Position numbers and translations under genes: made by a program
NCBI GenBank assembly: GCA_002480165.1
Contig: DLBP01000057.1
Location: 570 to 6,115, forward strand
From: Proteobacteria bacterium UBA7821
GTDB lineage: Bacteria; Pseudomonadota; Gammaproteobacteria; Comchoanobacterales; Comchoanobacteraceae
Direction of reading: 5' to 3'
DNA length: 5,546 nt
The notes under the pieces: generated by a model
What the model was told of the DNA's origin: nothing
The model's input: only the letters and a program-made list of their open reading frames with translations
Databases searched by the model: none
Shown: in pieces, positions 1 to 5,510 of the stretch
How positions within the stretch are numbered: the stretch's first letter is position 1
Layout of the letters: the number at the start of each line of letters is the position of its first letter

Positions 1-542
1 GTCTGACCTTGATATTTGCCGTTTCTGTCTCTATAAGAAGTCCGGCACACTTGATCAGACTGAAGAAATAGCATTTGAGCCACGCCTTCATTGGCATATA
101 TTTTTGCTGGCAAATTGGTTGTATTCGAGAACTCCAAGGTAACATGACCATGCCACTCCGGCTCTAGAGGTGTAACATTAACGATAATGCCGCAGCGCGC
201 ATAAGTTGATTTCCCTAGACAAATCGTTAGCACGTCTCTGGGTATCTTAAAATACTCAACCGTCCGAGCTAGAACAAAAGAGTTAGGTGGAATAATACAC
301 ACATCAGATTCAATCGATACAAAACAGCTGGGGTCAAAATGTTTTGGATCAACCATACTTGAGTGTATGTTTGTAAACACCTTAAATTCTCTTGCACAAC
401 GAACATCATAACCATAACTGGACAAGCCATATGAGATAGCTGGGCGCCCCTGCTGTTTTTTGACCTGTTCAGAAATAAAAGGACTGATCATGTCGTGTTG
501 GTTTGCCATTTGCTCGATCCATTGATCTGATTTGATTGACAT
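1..542 (-). CDS. dcd: dCTP deaminase, 3' end cut by the window edge
   Basis: Deaminates dCTP to dUTP in the cytoplasm, feeding dTMP synthesis through dUTPase and thymidylate synthase. The frame starts at an ATG (542-540) and gives 180 full codons before the left edge. It begins MSIKSDQWIEQMA and carries the family signature GKSTYARCG (residues 110-118), with the Ser and Arg of the active site, followed by VTPLEPEWHGHVTLEFSN (123-140), where Glu137 matches the catalytic Glu of E. coli Dcd. The visible part ends at GKYQGQ, normally the start of the C-terminal lid. From the usual length of about 188 residues in the Pseudomonas/Legionella-type enzyme, roughly eight residues are missing. An AGGAGA ribosome binding site lies inside the end of mrp, 3 nt separate the two genes, and no promoter is needed between them, so dcd is very probably the second gene of an mrp-dcd operon. 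No broken or odd residues were seen. Confidence 0.96.
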   Translation of the reverse strand, partial: MSIKSDQWIEQMANQHDMISPFISEQVKKQQGRPAISYGLSSYGYDVRCAREFKVFTNIHSSMVDPKHFDPSCFVSIESDVCIIPPNSFVLARTVEYFKIPRDVLTICLGKSTYARCGIIVNVTPLEPEWHGHVTLEFSNTTNLPAKIYANEGVAQMLFLQSDQVCRTSYRDRNGKYQGQ

Positions 543-545
543 CGG

Positions 546-1577
546 TTATCTCCTATTTTGTATTTCAACTTTAGGCCAACAAGGCTGGGTAGAAACGACT
601 GAACTGTCGACTAAAGCTCTCTGCATCTCAATGGCAATTGTCGTGTAATAATCCGTAACCCGTTGATCTAATTCATGCAACTGACCGTTATCTGCAGCAT
701 AGCAAATATTAGGAATCATGGGAATAGACCCCAGACAATTGTCCTGAGAGAGTGCGGTTTGGTGATTCGTTGGTAAAATCTCTGTCTCGGATGCACAATG
801 ATCACAAATGAAGCCTGACATATTCTTGACCCAGCCTAAATTGGTGATGCCCAACTTATCAAACATGTGCTTAGCCTTGATGGCATCATCCATCGCAATT
901 GCCTGAGGTGTGGATACAATAACAGCACCACTAATAGGAACTTTTTGAGCAATCGTGAGATGGATATCCCCTGTGCCTGGTGGCAAGTCAACGATTAAAA
1001 AATCTAATTCTGGCCAGCGGGTTTTTTCAAACAGCTGCATCAAGACCCGGCTAAGAATGGGCCCACGCCAAATGGTGGGCTCTTTAGGATCAACAAGCCA
1101 ACCGATAGATATTGCCGATAAACCATGACAATCAACGGGGAGAAATTGGCCATCTTGTGTTTCTATCGAATGTTCTAGACCCAACATCCTTGGCACGCTG
1201 GGTCCATAAATATCCGCATCCAGGACAGCCGTTTTGGCGCCAAGCCTATTCAACGCTAATGCTAACTGAATACTAACGGTAGATTTCCCCACGCCGCCTT
1301 TACCAGAACCAACAGCAATGATATTCTTAATGCCGGGCAAACGTTTTTTCTCAAGCTGCGTCTGATAAGGCTGTAACGATACATTCGTGGCAACGACATC
1401 ATGGGAAACACCCAGAAGACTTGAAACCTGTCTGGAAAAATCGGTGTGATTGCTAAGGATATAGGCAGGCAAATCTAATTGAATGCCTGTTGGTGTCAAA
1501 TGAGTTATATTGACATATGGTTTGAGTGCTGGATCGACGACGCCAACGACATTCATGACTGTTGCTTTATCAATCAA
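546..1577 (-). CDS. mrp: Mrp/ApbC (NBP35-type) P-loop ATPase, iron-sulfur cluster carrier
   Basis: Cytoplasmic MinD-superfamily ATPase thought to bind and transfer Fe-S clusters to apoproteins. Numbered from the TTG at 1577 (343 aa), there is a reduced N-terminal FSCA/DUF59-like part (about 1-70, with VDPAL at 14-18). Then come the deviant Walker A motif GSGKGGVGKST (90-100), the switch motif DADIYGPSVPRMLG (120-133), DLPPGTGD (197-204) and the cluster-ligating CxxC as CDHC (258-261). The start is uncertain. The TTG has AGGT six bases upstream and supplies the first helix expected before VDP; an ATG at 1556-1554 gives 336 aa but no clear ribosome binding site. A still earlier TTG at 1628 would add residues unlike the family and run into hemA's upstream region. 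The N-terminal domain is weakly conserved compared with E. coli ApbC (369 aa), while the ATPase core is intact. The gene is coupled to dcd downstream. Confidence 0.94.
   Translation of the reverse strand: MIDKATVMNVVGVVDPALKPYVNITHLTPTGIQLDLPAYILSNHTDFSRQVSSLLGVSHDVVATNVSLQPYQTQLEKKRLPGIKNIIAVGSGKGGVGKSTVSIQLALALNRLGAKTAVLDADIYGPSVPRMLGLEHSIETQDGQFLPVDCHGLSAISIGWLVDPKEPTIWRGPILSRVLMQLFEKTRWPELDFLIVDLPPGTGDIHLTIAQKVPISGAVIVSTPQAIAMDDAIKAKHMFDKLGITNLGWVKNMSGFICDHCASETEILPTNHQTALSQDNCLGSIPMIPNICYAADNGQLHELDQRVTDYYTTIAIEMQRALVDSSVVSTQPCWPKVEIQNRR
549..554 (-). promoter_or_regulatory. Ribosome binding site of dcd inside mrp
   Basis: On the minus strand this reads AGGAGA, six bases before the dcd ATG. 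It lies within the last codons of mrp and just before the mrp TAA (548-546). The placement fixes the dcd start and suggests that ribosomes finishing mrp re-initiate on dcd. Confidence 0.8.
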
Positions 1578-1580
1578 TTT

Positions 1581-1587
1581 TCTACCT
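1581..1587 (-). promoter_or_regulatory. Candidate ribosome binding site for a TTG start of mrp
   Basis: The minus strand reads AGGTAGA here, with AGGT six bases from TTG 1577-1575. It is the only purine-rich site near any candidate start of mrp and is the reason for preferring TTG over the ATG at 1556. It is a partial match only. Confidence 0.4.
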
Positions 1588-1633
1588 GAATTTTCTTTAA
1601 AACTAATGCAAAATAATATAAAATGCAAGCGTT

Positions 1634-1639
1634 TATAGT
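1634..1639 (+). promoter_or_regulatory. Possible -10 element of the hemA promoter
   Basis: TATAGT matches five of six bases of the sigma70 -10 consensus and sits in the 72-nt stretch between the divergent mrp and hemA genes. I see no good -35 box 16-18 bases upstream (AAATAA or nearby). If it is used, transcription would start about four bases before the hemA ATG at 1650. An alternative AT-rich -10 candidate is TATAAA at 1617-1622, also without a clear -35. On the minus strand, TTGCAT (1627-1622) is a possible -35 for mrp with a poor -10 (TAGTTT, 1604-1599). Confidence 0.25.
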
Positions 1640-1649
1640 ATGGTTTAGC

Positions 1650-2876
1650 ATGATTTACTTATTTGGCATTAAATTCGATTCCATGGCATGTGTCATCAGA
1701 CAGTCCACCGCGGTCATGGACGAGCAACAACAAGCCGCACTGACTCAAGAATTAATGGCGTGTCCAGAAATTCAAGAGGCCATCATCATGCCAACCTGCA
1801 ATCGCTTTGAGATTGTATTAGACTGCGAGCCTCACGCATCATTGGCGTTATTTATCACACACTGGGTTTGCTCCTTTTGTAACTGTTCGCCCAGCTTTCT
1901 ATCAGAAAAAAGCACATACGAACTGCGTGACATAGAAGCAGTCAATCACCTAATTATTGTGGCCGCAGGGCTTGACTCACCAATCATGGGCGAAACACAG
2001 ATTTTTGGACAAATCAAACAAGCGTTCAACTTAAGCCAACGTTCTGGATGCATCAAGGGCAGCTTTTACCAACTGTTCAATCGAATCTTTCATGCGGCAA
2101 AAAAAATCAGATCTGAAACACAAGTACATCGCTGGAGTCCAACGCTAAGTCAGCGAGTCAGAAAGATCGTAGCCAAAGAAAAATCGCCAACTATTTTAGT
2201 CATAGGGTATGGCAGTGTGTCTCAGTCTATTATAGACTCCCTTAAAGGGCACACCATCACAATCACCTCAAGGAACATCAATCACATCAAACCCCGTCAC
2301 CAATACGCCAACTGTATTGACATCAATCAGGCATTAAATCACCTCAACCAATACGATATCATTATCTCTGCAACCCGAAGTAAAGATCCGGTCATCCACC
2401 CATATCAGTTGACCGCTTTGACAAAAGACATAACTTTGATTGACTTAGCTGTTCCACATGATGTTGATCCATCGGTTAAACAAATGGACCACGTCAGACT
2501 GGTTGATTTAGACCACATACAGCAACAGGACCCAGAGGTGAAAAAGACACAAATGCATCAGCATCTCCGCGCTGAAAAGATAGCCCAGTGTTACGCAGAA
2601 TGGATCATGGACTTAATCAAGCTTGACCACCGAAAGAAAGACATTCGAGCCATTCGCAACAAAATCGACCAAATGCAGCAAGATGCGCTCACAGCTGCGC
2701 TCAAATCGCTAAGAAACGGCTCTGACCCAGAAAGTGTCTTGCGACAACACTTTCGCCTACTGACTAACAAAATTCTACACAAACCAACCATTCACTTAAA
2801 AAAAGCCATCCAAAACGATGAAAACACGCTCGTTGATTTCACAAAACACCTATTTGAAGTTGATGGCGAATGTTAA
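1650..2876 (+). CDS. hemA: Glutamyl-tRNA reductase
   Basis: Reduces glutamyl-tRNA(Glu) with NADPH to glutamate-1-semialdehyde, the committed step of C5-pathway tetrapyrrole (heme) synthesis; a cytoplasmic dimer. Starting at ATG 1650 (408 aa), the catalytic motif TCNRFE places the nucleophilic Cys at residue 50, as in E. coli HemA, which supports this start over the upstream ATG at 1623 (nine extra residues). Further landmarks are His100 with VAAGLDSPIMGETQIFGQIK (104-123), FNRIFHAAKKIRSET (143-157), a Rossmann-type NADPH domain (about 180-290) with GYGSVS at 186-191, TSRN (206-209), DLAVPHDVDP (265-274), and a helical C-terminal dimerisation domain (about 300-408) with LTNKILHKPT. The segment between RSET and the glycine motif (158-182) is shorter than in E. 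coli and unlike it. No ribosome binding site is visible. The last codons overlap prfA by 7 nt, so the gene leads a hemA-prfA-prmC operon. Function is well supported; only the nucleotide-binding region is odd. Confidence 0.95.
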   Translation: MIYLFGIKFDSMACVIRQSTAVMDEQQQAALTQELMACPEIQEAIIMPTCNRFEIVLDCEPHASLALFITHWVCSFCNCSPSFLSEKSTYELRDIEAVNHLIIVAAGLDSPIMGETQIFGQIKQAFNLSQRSGCIKGSFYQLFNRIFHAAKKIRSETQVHRWSPTLSQRVRKIVAKEKSPTILVIGYGSVSQSIIDSLKGHTITITSRNINHIKPRHQYANCIDINQALNHLNQYDIIISATRSKDPVIHPYQLTALTKDITLIDLAVPHDVDPSVKQMDHVRLVDLDHIQQQDPEVKKTQMHQHLRAEKIAQCYAEWIMDLIKLDHRKKDIRAIRNKIDQMQQDALTAALKSLRNGSDPESVLRQHFRLLTNKILHKPTIHLKKAIQNDENTLVDFTKHLFEVDGEC

Positions 2877-3952
2877 GACAATCCATCATTTTACAACTTC
2901 AAAAACTATCGGAACGATATTCAGATATCACGAGGTTACTGGGTGACCAGCACATCATTGACGACCAAGAAAAATACCACAAATTATCGAAAGAATATGC
3001 CAGTATTAGAACGCTTGTGGAGCACTACACAGCATACCAGGCATTGGAAAATGAGATCAACCAAACCAAAGAATTAATGAATGATCCAGAGCTGGCATTA
3101 TTGGCGAAAACTGAACTCAGCCAATTACAAAACAACATCAAAGTATTATCAGAGACCATCCTCAAAGCTCTCACACCCAAAGACCCAAATGACGCTTGTG
3201 ATATCTACCTGGAAGTCCGTGCGGGTACCGGTGGAGAAGAAGCCGCGCTGTTTGCACATGACCTAGCCAAGATGTACCAAAACTACATACAACGAAGAGG
3301 CTGGAGGCACAGCATTAACAGTCTAACAGAAGCCACCCACGGCGGCTACAAAGAAATCATCATCCAAGTCCAGGGCAATGATGTCTTTGGCTCACTAAAA
3401 TATGAATCTGGTGGGCATCGAGTACAACGCATTCCAACCACTGAATCCCAAGGCCGAGTCCATACCTCTGCTTGCACCGTTGCGATACTACCGGTTTTAG
3501 ACGAGATAGAAGACATTGATATTCAAACAACGGATCTCAAAATTGATACCTACCGCTCCTCTGGAGCTGGCGGCCAACATGTCAACACAACCGATTCGGC
3601 AATTAGAATCACGCATATCCCAACGGGCATTGTTGTTGAGTGTCAAGAAGAGCGGTCTCAACACAAAAACAAAGCAAAAGCACTGGCGCATTTGAAAGCA
3701 AAAATCCTCGATTCAAAAAGGCAAGAGCAAGCCAGCACCCAAGCAGCAGCAAGAAAATCACTGGTTGGTTCAGGCGACCGATCAGAAAGAATCAGGACCT
3801 ACAATTTTCCACAGGGACGAGTAACGGATCACCGGATTAATCTCACACTGTACCAACTGGATAGTATTATCATGGGTGATATAGAGCCTTTAATTTCCGC
3901 ATTAAAACAACAAGACGAAGCAGATAAACTCAATGAACTCGAAAACCAATAA
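2870..3952 (+). CDS. prfA: Peptide chain release factor 1 (RF1)
   Basis: Recognises UAA and UAG in the ribosomal A site and triggers hydrolysis of peptidyl-tRNA. The 360 aa equal the length of E. coli RF1. The N-terminal coiled region (1-100) is followed by the conserved RAGTGGEEAALFAHDL (117-132). The stop-codon-reading PxT tripeptide appears as PTT (189-191, in RIPTTESQGR), which marks RF1 rather than RF2 (SPF). The catalytic GGQ lies at 234-236 within SSGAGGQHVNTTDSAIRITH, followed by ECQEERSQHKNKAKA and the conserved tail GSGDRSERIRTYNFPQGRVTDHRINLTL. The ATG shares ATGTTAA with the hemA stop (7-nt overlap), and upstream purines (GAAG) are too far away to be a good ribosome binding site, so translation is probably coupled to hemA. 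The 3' end overlaps prmC, whose product modifies Gln236. No frameshift is needed in RF1 genes and none is present. Confidence 0.98.
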   Translation: MLRQSIILQLQKLSERYSDITRLLGDQHIIDDQEKYHKLSKEYASIRTLVEHYTAYQALENEINQTKELMNDPELALLAKTELSQLQNNIKVLSETILKALTPKDPNDACDIYLEVRAGTGGEEAALFAHDLAKMYQNYIQRRGWRHSINSLTEATHGGYKEIIIQVQGNDVFGSLKYESGGHRVQRIPTTESQGRVHTSACTVAILPVLDEIEDIDIQTTDLKIDTYRSSGAGGQHVNTTDSAIRITHIPTGIVVECQEERSQHKNKAKALAHLKAKILDSKRQEQASTQAAARKSLVGSGDRSERIRTYNFPQGRVTDHRINLTLYQLDSIIMGDIEPLISALKQQDEADKLNELENQ

Positions 3953-4760
3953 AAGCGATCTATCAGCATGGATCGTTCGATCTCGGCAAGCCTTGTTAGA
4001 CAGGGGGGTTAGTAATCCACAGCAAGAAATTCACTGGTTACTTCAATCCGTTGGCATACCAACTAATTTCCATCCAGCTCAACCCAGTCAACTTGGTCAG
4101 CTCAATCAACGATTAGCCAGACGGTTAGAAGGTGAACCACTTGCTTATATATTGGGCAACTGGTCTTTTATGGACCTAAACTTATGGGTCAACCAGCACG
4201 TTCTGATCCCTCGACCTGAAACAGAATCAATGGTAGAGCATATACTCAACCATCACAGTAATCACCCTTTAACCGTTTTAGAACTTGGCATTGGATCGGG
4301 TGCCATTAGCTGTGCACTGGCATGCGCAAGGCCACATTGGCAAATAACCGCATGTGATATCAGTAAAGAAGCACTGAACGTGGCCAAAACAAACATCAAT
4401 AACCTAGAGCTAGAGCATCAAATTAATCTAGTTTATAGCCATTGGTTCGATGAAATTGATGGCCAATTCGATTTAATTGTCACCAACCCACCTTATCTAA
4501 GTTTAGTGGAATATGAAGAGCGCTCTGCACTATTATGGGAACCCAAATCAGCACTGGTGTCACAGGAAAATGGCATCGCTTGCTACCAAGAGATCCTTTT
4601 AAACTGCCGGCAATTCCTAAAAAAAGGGGGAACCTGTTACATGGAGCATGGCCATCAGCAGTTTGATGCAATCAAAGACATTGTGTTACAGCATGCATTC
4701 TCAAGGGCTGATGCGGGCTTTGACTTGAGTGGAAAAAAACGTTTTATTTATTTTAAGTAA
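3933..4760 (+). CDS. prmC: Release factor N5-glutamine methyltransferase (PrmC/HemK)
   Basis: S-adenosylmethionine-dependent enzyme that methylates the side-chain amide of the GGQ glutamine in RF1 and RF2, raising termination efficiency. The 275 aa match the family length. An N-terminal helical domain (about 9-75) ends in the typical RRLEGEPLAYILG (63-75). Then come LIPRPETE (91-98), the SAM-binding motif LELGIGSGAIS (116-126), the acidic residue Asp142 in ACDIS, and the amide-binding NPPY at 185-188. The C-terminal strand motif is GFDLSGKKRFIYF. The ATG lies inside prfA (20-nt overlap, different frame); the next in-frame ATG (codon 80) would remove the helical domain, so 3933 is the only sensible ATG start. 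No strong ribosome binding site is seen, which fits coupled translation after prfA. The first acidic residue of motif I is Glu rather than the commoner Asp, a usual variant. HemK was once linked to heme synthesis because of this operon; the NPPY and context support PrmC. Confidence 0.97.
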   Translation: MNSKTNKSDLSAWIVRSRQALLDRGVSNPQQEIHWLLQSVGIPTNFHPAQPSQLGQLNQRLARRLEGEPLAYILGNWSFMDLNLWVNQHVLIPRPETESMVEHILNHHSNHPLTVLELGIGSGAISCALACARPHWQITACDISKEALNVAKTNINNLELEHQINLVYSHWFDEIDGQFDLIVTNPPYLSLVEYEERSALLWEPKSALVSQENGIACYQEILLNCRQFLKKGGTCYMEHGHQQFDAIKDIVLQHAFSRADAGFDLSGKKRFIYFK

Positions 4761-4985
4761 CTAAACTCTCGATTGATTGAGTGGTGGGACCATAGGTCTG
4801 TGACTCGGCCCCTTTCGGCAGAGAAAAACCGACGCTAACCGGGATAGAAATTGACAACAGCTGCCTTTATTAGAATCTGGCGTTACGATAACTAGCGACA
4901 ATTCTTCTTCAGAACTCGTTTCTTCAAACTCCAACTCAACCACCGAAGCAAAACCCTGCTGTAACCAATCATCAATATTAGCTTG
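4761..4985 (-). other. Open frame of doubtful coding status, possible gene remnant
   Basis: The minus strand is open from just after two TAA codons (4991-4986) to a TAG at 4763-4761, 74 codons. The only usual start is a GTG at 4943 (60 aa) without a ribosome binding site; there is no ATG before codon 65. The predicted text is acidic in its first half (DDWLQQGF, then ELEFEETSSEEELSLVIVTPD) and changes character after a CC pair, towards a basic, Pro/Ser-rich end. I do not recognise it. The opposite strand is also open over about 4854-5000 (Ser/Asn-rich), which shows that an open frame here can occur by composition alone. It may be the decayed end of a former gene, or chance. Confidence 0.15.
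4788..4823 (+). other. Two small tandem hairpins downstream of prmC
   Basis: GACC-ATA-GGTC (4788-4798) forms a 4-bp stem with a tight loop. CTCGGCC (4804-4810) pairs with GGCAGAG (4817-4823) around a six-base loop, with one G-A mismatch. The bases that follow are AAAAA, not a T-run, so this is not a classical intrinsic terminator in the plus direction, nor in the minus direction. It could protect or trim the 3' end of the prmC message, or be chance. Confidence 0.2.
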
Positions 4986-5011
4986 TTATTACTCAGAATA
5001 AAAGATATAAT
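4983..5011 (+). promoter_or_regulatory. Sigma70-type promoter of the OmpA-like lipoprotein gene
   Basis: A -35 box TTGTTA (4983-4988, four of six consensus bases) and a perfect -10 TATAAT (5006-5011) are separated by 17 bases, the ideal spacing. Transcription should start near 5018, giving a leader of about 27 bases before the ATG at 5045. A second -10-like TATAGT lies at 5013-5018 without a matching -35. This is the best promoter in the window and makes the lipoprotein gene independent of the hemA operon. Confidence 0.7.
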
Positions 5012-5031
5012 CTATAGTAAATTTAGCCTAT

Positions 5032-5036
5032 AGGTG
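5032..5036 (+). promoter_or_regulatory. Ribosome binding site deciding the lipoprotein start
   Basis: AGGTG lies eight bases before the ATG at 5045. A GTG at 5036 opens the same frame three codons earlier, but it overlaps this site and has no other purine stretch in front, so ATG 5045 is the better start. Confidence 0.6.
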
Positions 5037-5044
5037 TGACACTG

Positions 5045-5494
5045 ATGTCAAAAATTAAGCAATTACTGCTGTTAACATGTTGTCTAACATGCGGCTGTCA
5101 GTGGTTTTCTGAACCAGAAGATCTATCCGAACCAACTCACAAACTAGCCATCGTTGAATCAGACAACCTGTTTAAAGCTAACACAACGAACATAACCAGA
5201 GAGTTCCGAGCGATATTAGACCCCATTGGTAAGGCGCTCGAAAAAGAAAAAAGCCAGTATGATTTCAAAATACAAGCTTACGTCGATGATTTTGGCACTC
5301 ACAACCAACAAACTGAATTGTCAAAAAACCAAGCAGAACTCATCGCCAGCTATTTGTGGTCAAAATATGACATTCCACTCGATCATCTGATAGAAATTGC
5401 TGGAATGGGATCATCTGAGCCAATTGCTGACCCCAAAACCTATAAAGGCAGGTCCATTAATAGACGCATACAGATTATCCTTCAACCCAAATAA
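5045..5494 (+). CDS. Predicted small lipoprotein with a C-terminal OmpA-like domain
   Basis: 149 aa, probably exported and anchored in the outer membrane facing the periplasm; OmpA-like domains usually bind peptidoglycan. The start MSKIKQLLLLTCCLTCGC is a short signal peptide (two Lys, hydrophobic core). The likely lipidated Cys is residue 18 (TCGC), followed by Gln at +2, which fits outer-membrane sorting; Thr at -3 and Cys at -2 depart from the usual LxGC-type lipobox. A linker (19-38) leads into the OmpA domain (about 39-148): LFKANTTNI, IQAYVDDFGT (Asp81 at the usual diaminopimelate-binding Asp), TELSKNQAELIASYL, AGMGSSEPIADPKTYKGRSINRRIQIIL. At residue 96, where most members have the second peptidoglycan-contacting Arg (LSxxRA), this protein has Gln. 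It is shorter than Pal-type proteins and there are no tol genes in view, so I do not call it Pal. It has its own promoter and a close downstream neighbour (16-nt gap). Confidence 0.85.
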   Translation: MSKIKQLLLLTCCLTCGCQWFSEPEDLSEPTHKLAIVESDNLFKANTTNITREFRAILDPIGKALEKEKSQYDFKIQAYVDDFGTHNQQTELSKNQAELIASYLWSKYDIPLDHLIEIAGMGSSEPIADPKTYKGRSINRRIQIILQPK

Positions 5495-5510
5495 AGCTGG
5501 AGATCAACCA

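Larger units (their letters stand above)
4761..5035. other. Intergenic gap between prmC and the lipoprotein gene
   Basis: This 275-nt stretch starts directly after the prmC TAA. From left to right it holds two small hairpins (4788-4823), a TTGACA at 4851-4856 without a well-placed -10, a Ser/Glu-rich segment (about 4880-4985) that is open in one frame on each strand, and a strong promoter (4983-5011) for the gene to the right. No hairpin followed by a T-run was found, so how the hemA-prfA-prmC transcript ends is not visible. Confidence 0.6.

Noticed and set aside
2591..2791. Minus-strand open frame of 66 codons inside hemA
   Set aside because: Lies wholly opposite the conserved C-terminal domain of HemA and shows no family motif.
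3081..3266. Plus-strand open frame of 61 codons inside prfA
   Set aside because: Out-of-frame reading of the strongly conserved RF1 sequence; no independent signal.
3497..3840. Open frames on both strands over the GGQ region of prfA
   Set aside because: Both are shadows of the conserved RF1 core.
4480..4671. Minus-strand open frame of 63 codons inside prmC
   Set aside because: Antisense to the NPPY-containing core of PrmC, with no start signal.
4781..4860. Possible tRNA or small RNA in the gap after prmC
   Set aside because: No T-loop consensus, no cloverleaf pairing and no CCA end; only two short stems are present.
4851..4876. TTGACA (4851-4856) followed by TAGAAT (4871-4876) as a promoter
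   Set aside because: The spacer is only 14 bases, too short for a normal sigma70 promoter, and no gene begins downstream before the better promoter at 4983.
4904..4981. Short basic peptide frame on the minus strand (MIGYSRVLLRW..., 26 aa) resembling an antimicrobial peptide
   Set aside because: No ribosome binding site or promoter, and it overlaps other open frames in a region of biased composition; the resemblance is likely chance.
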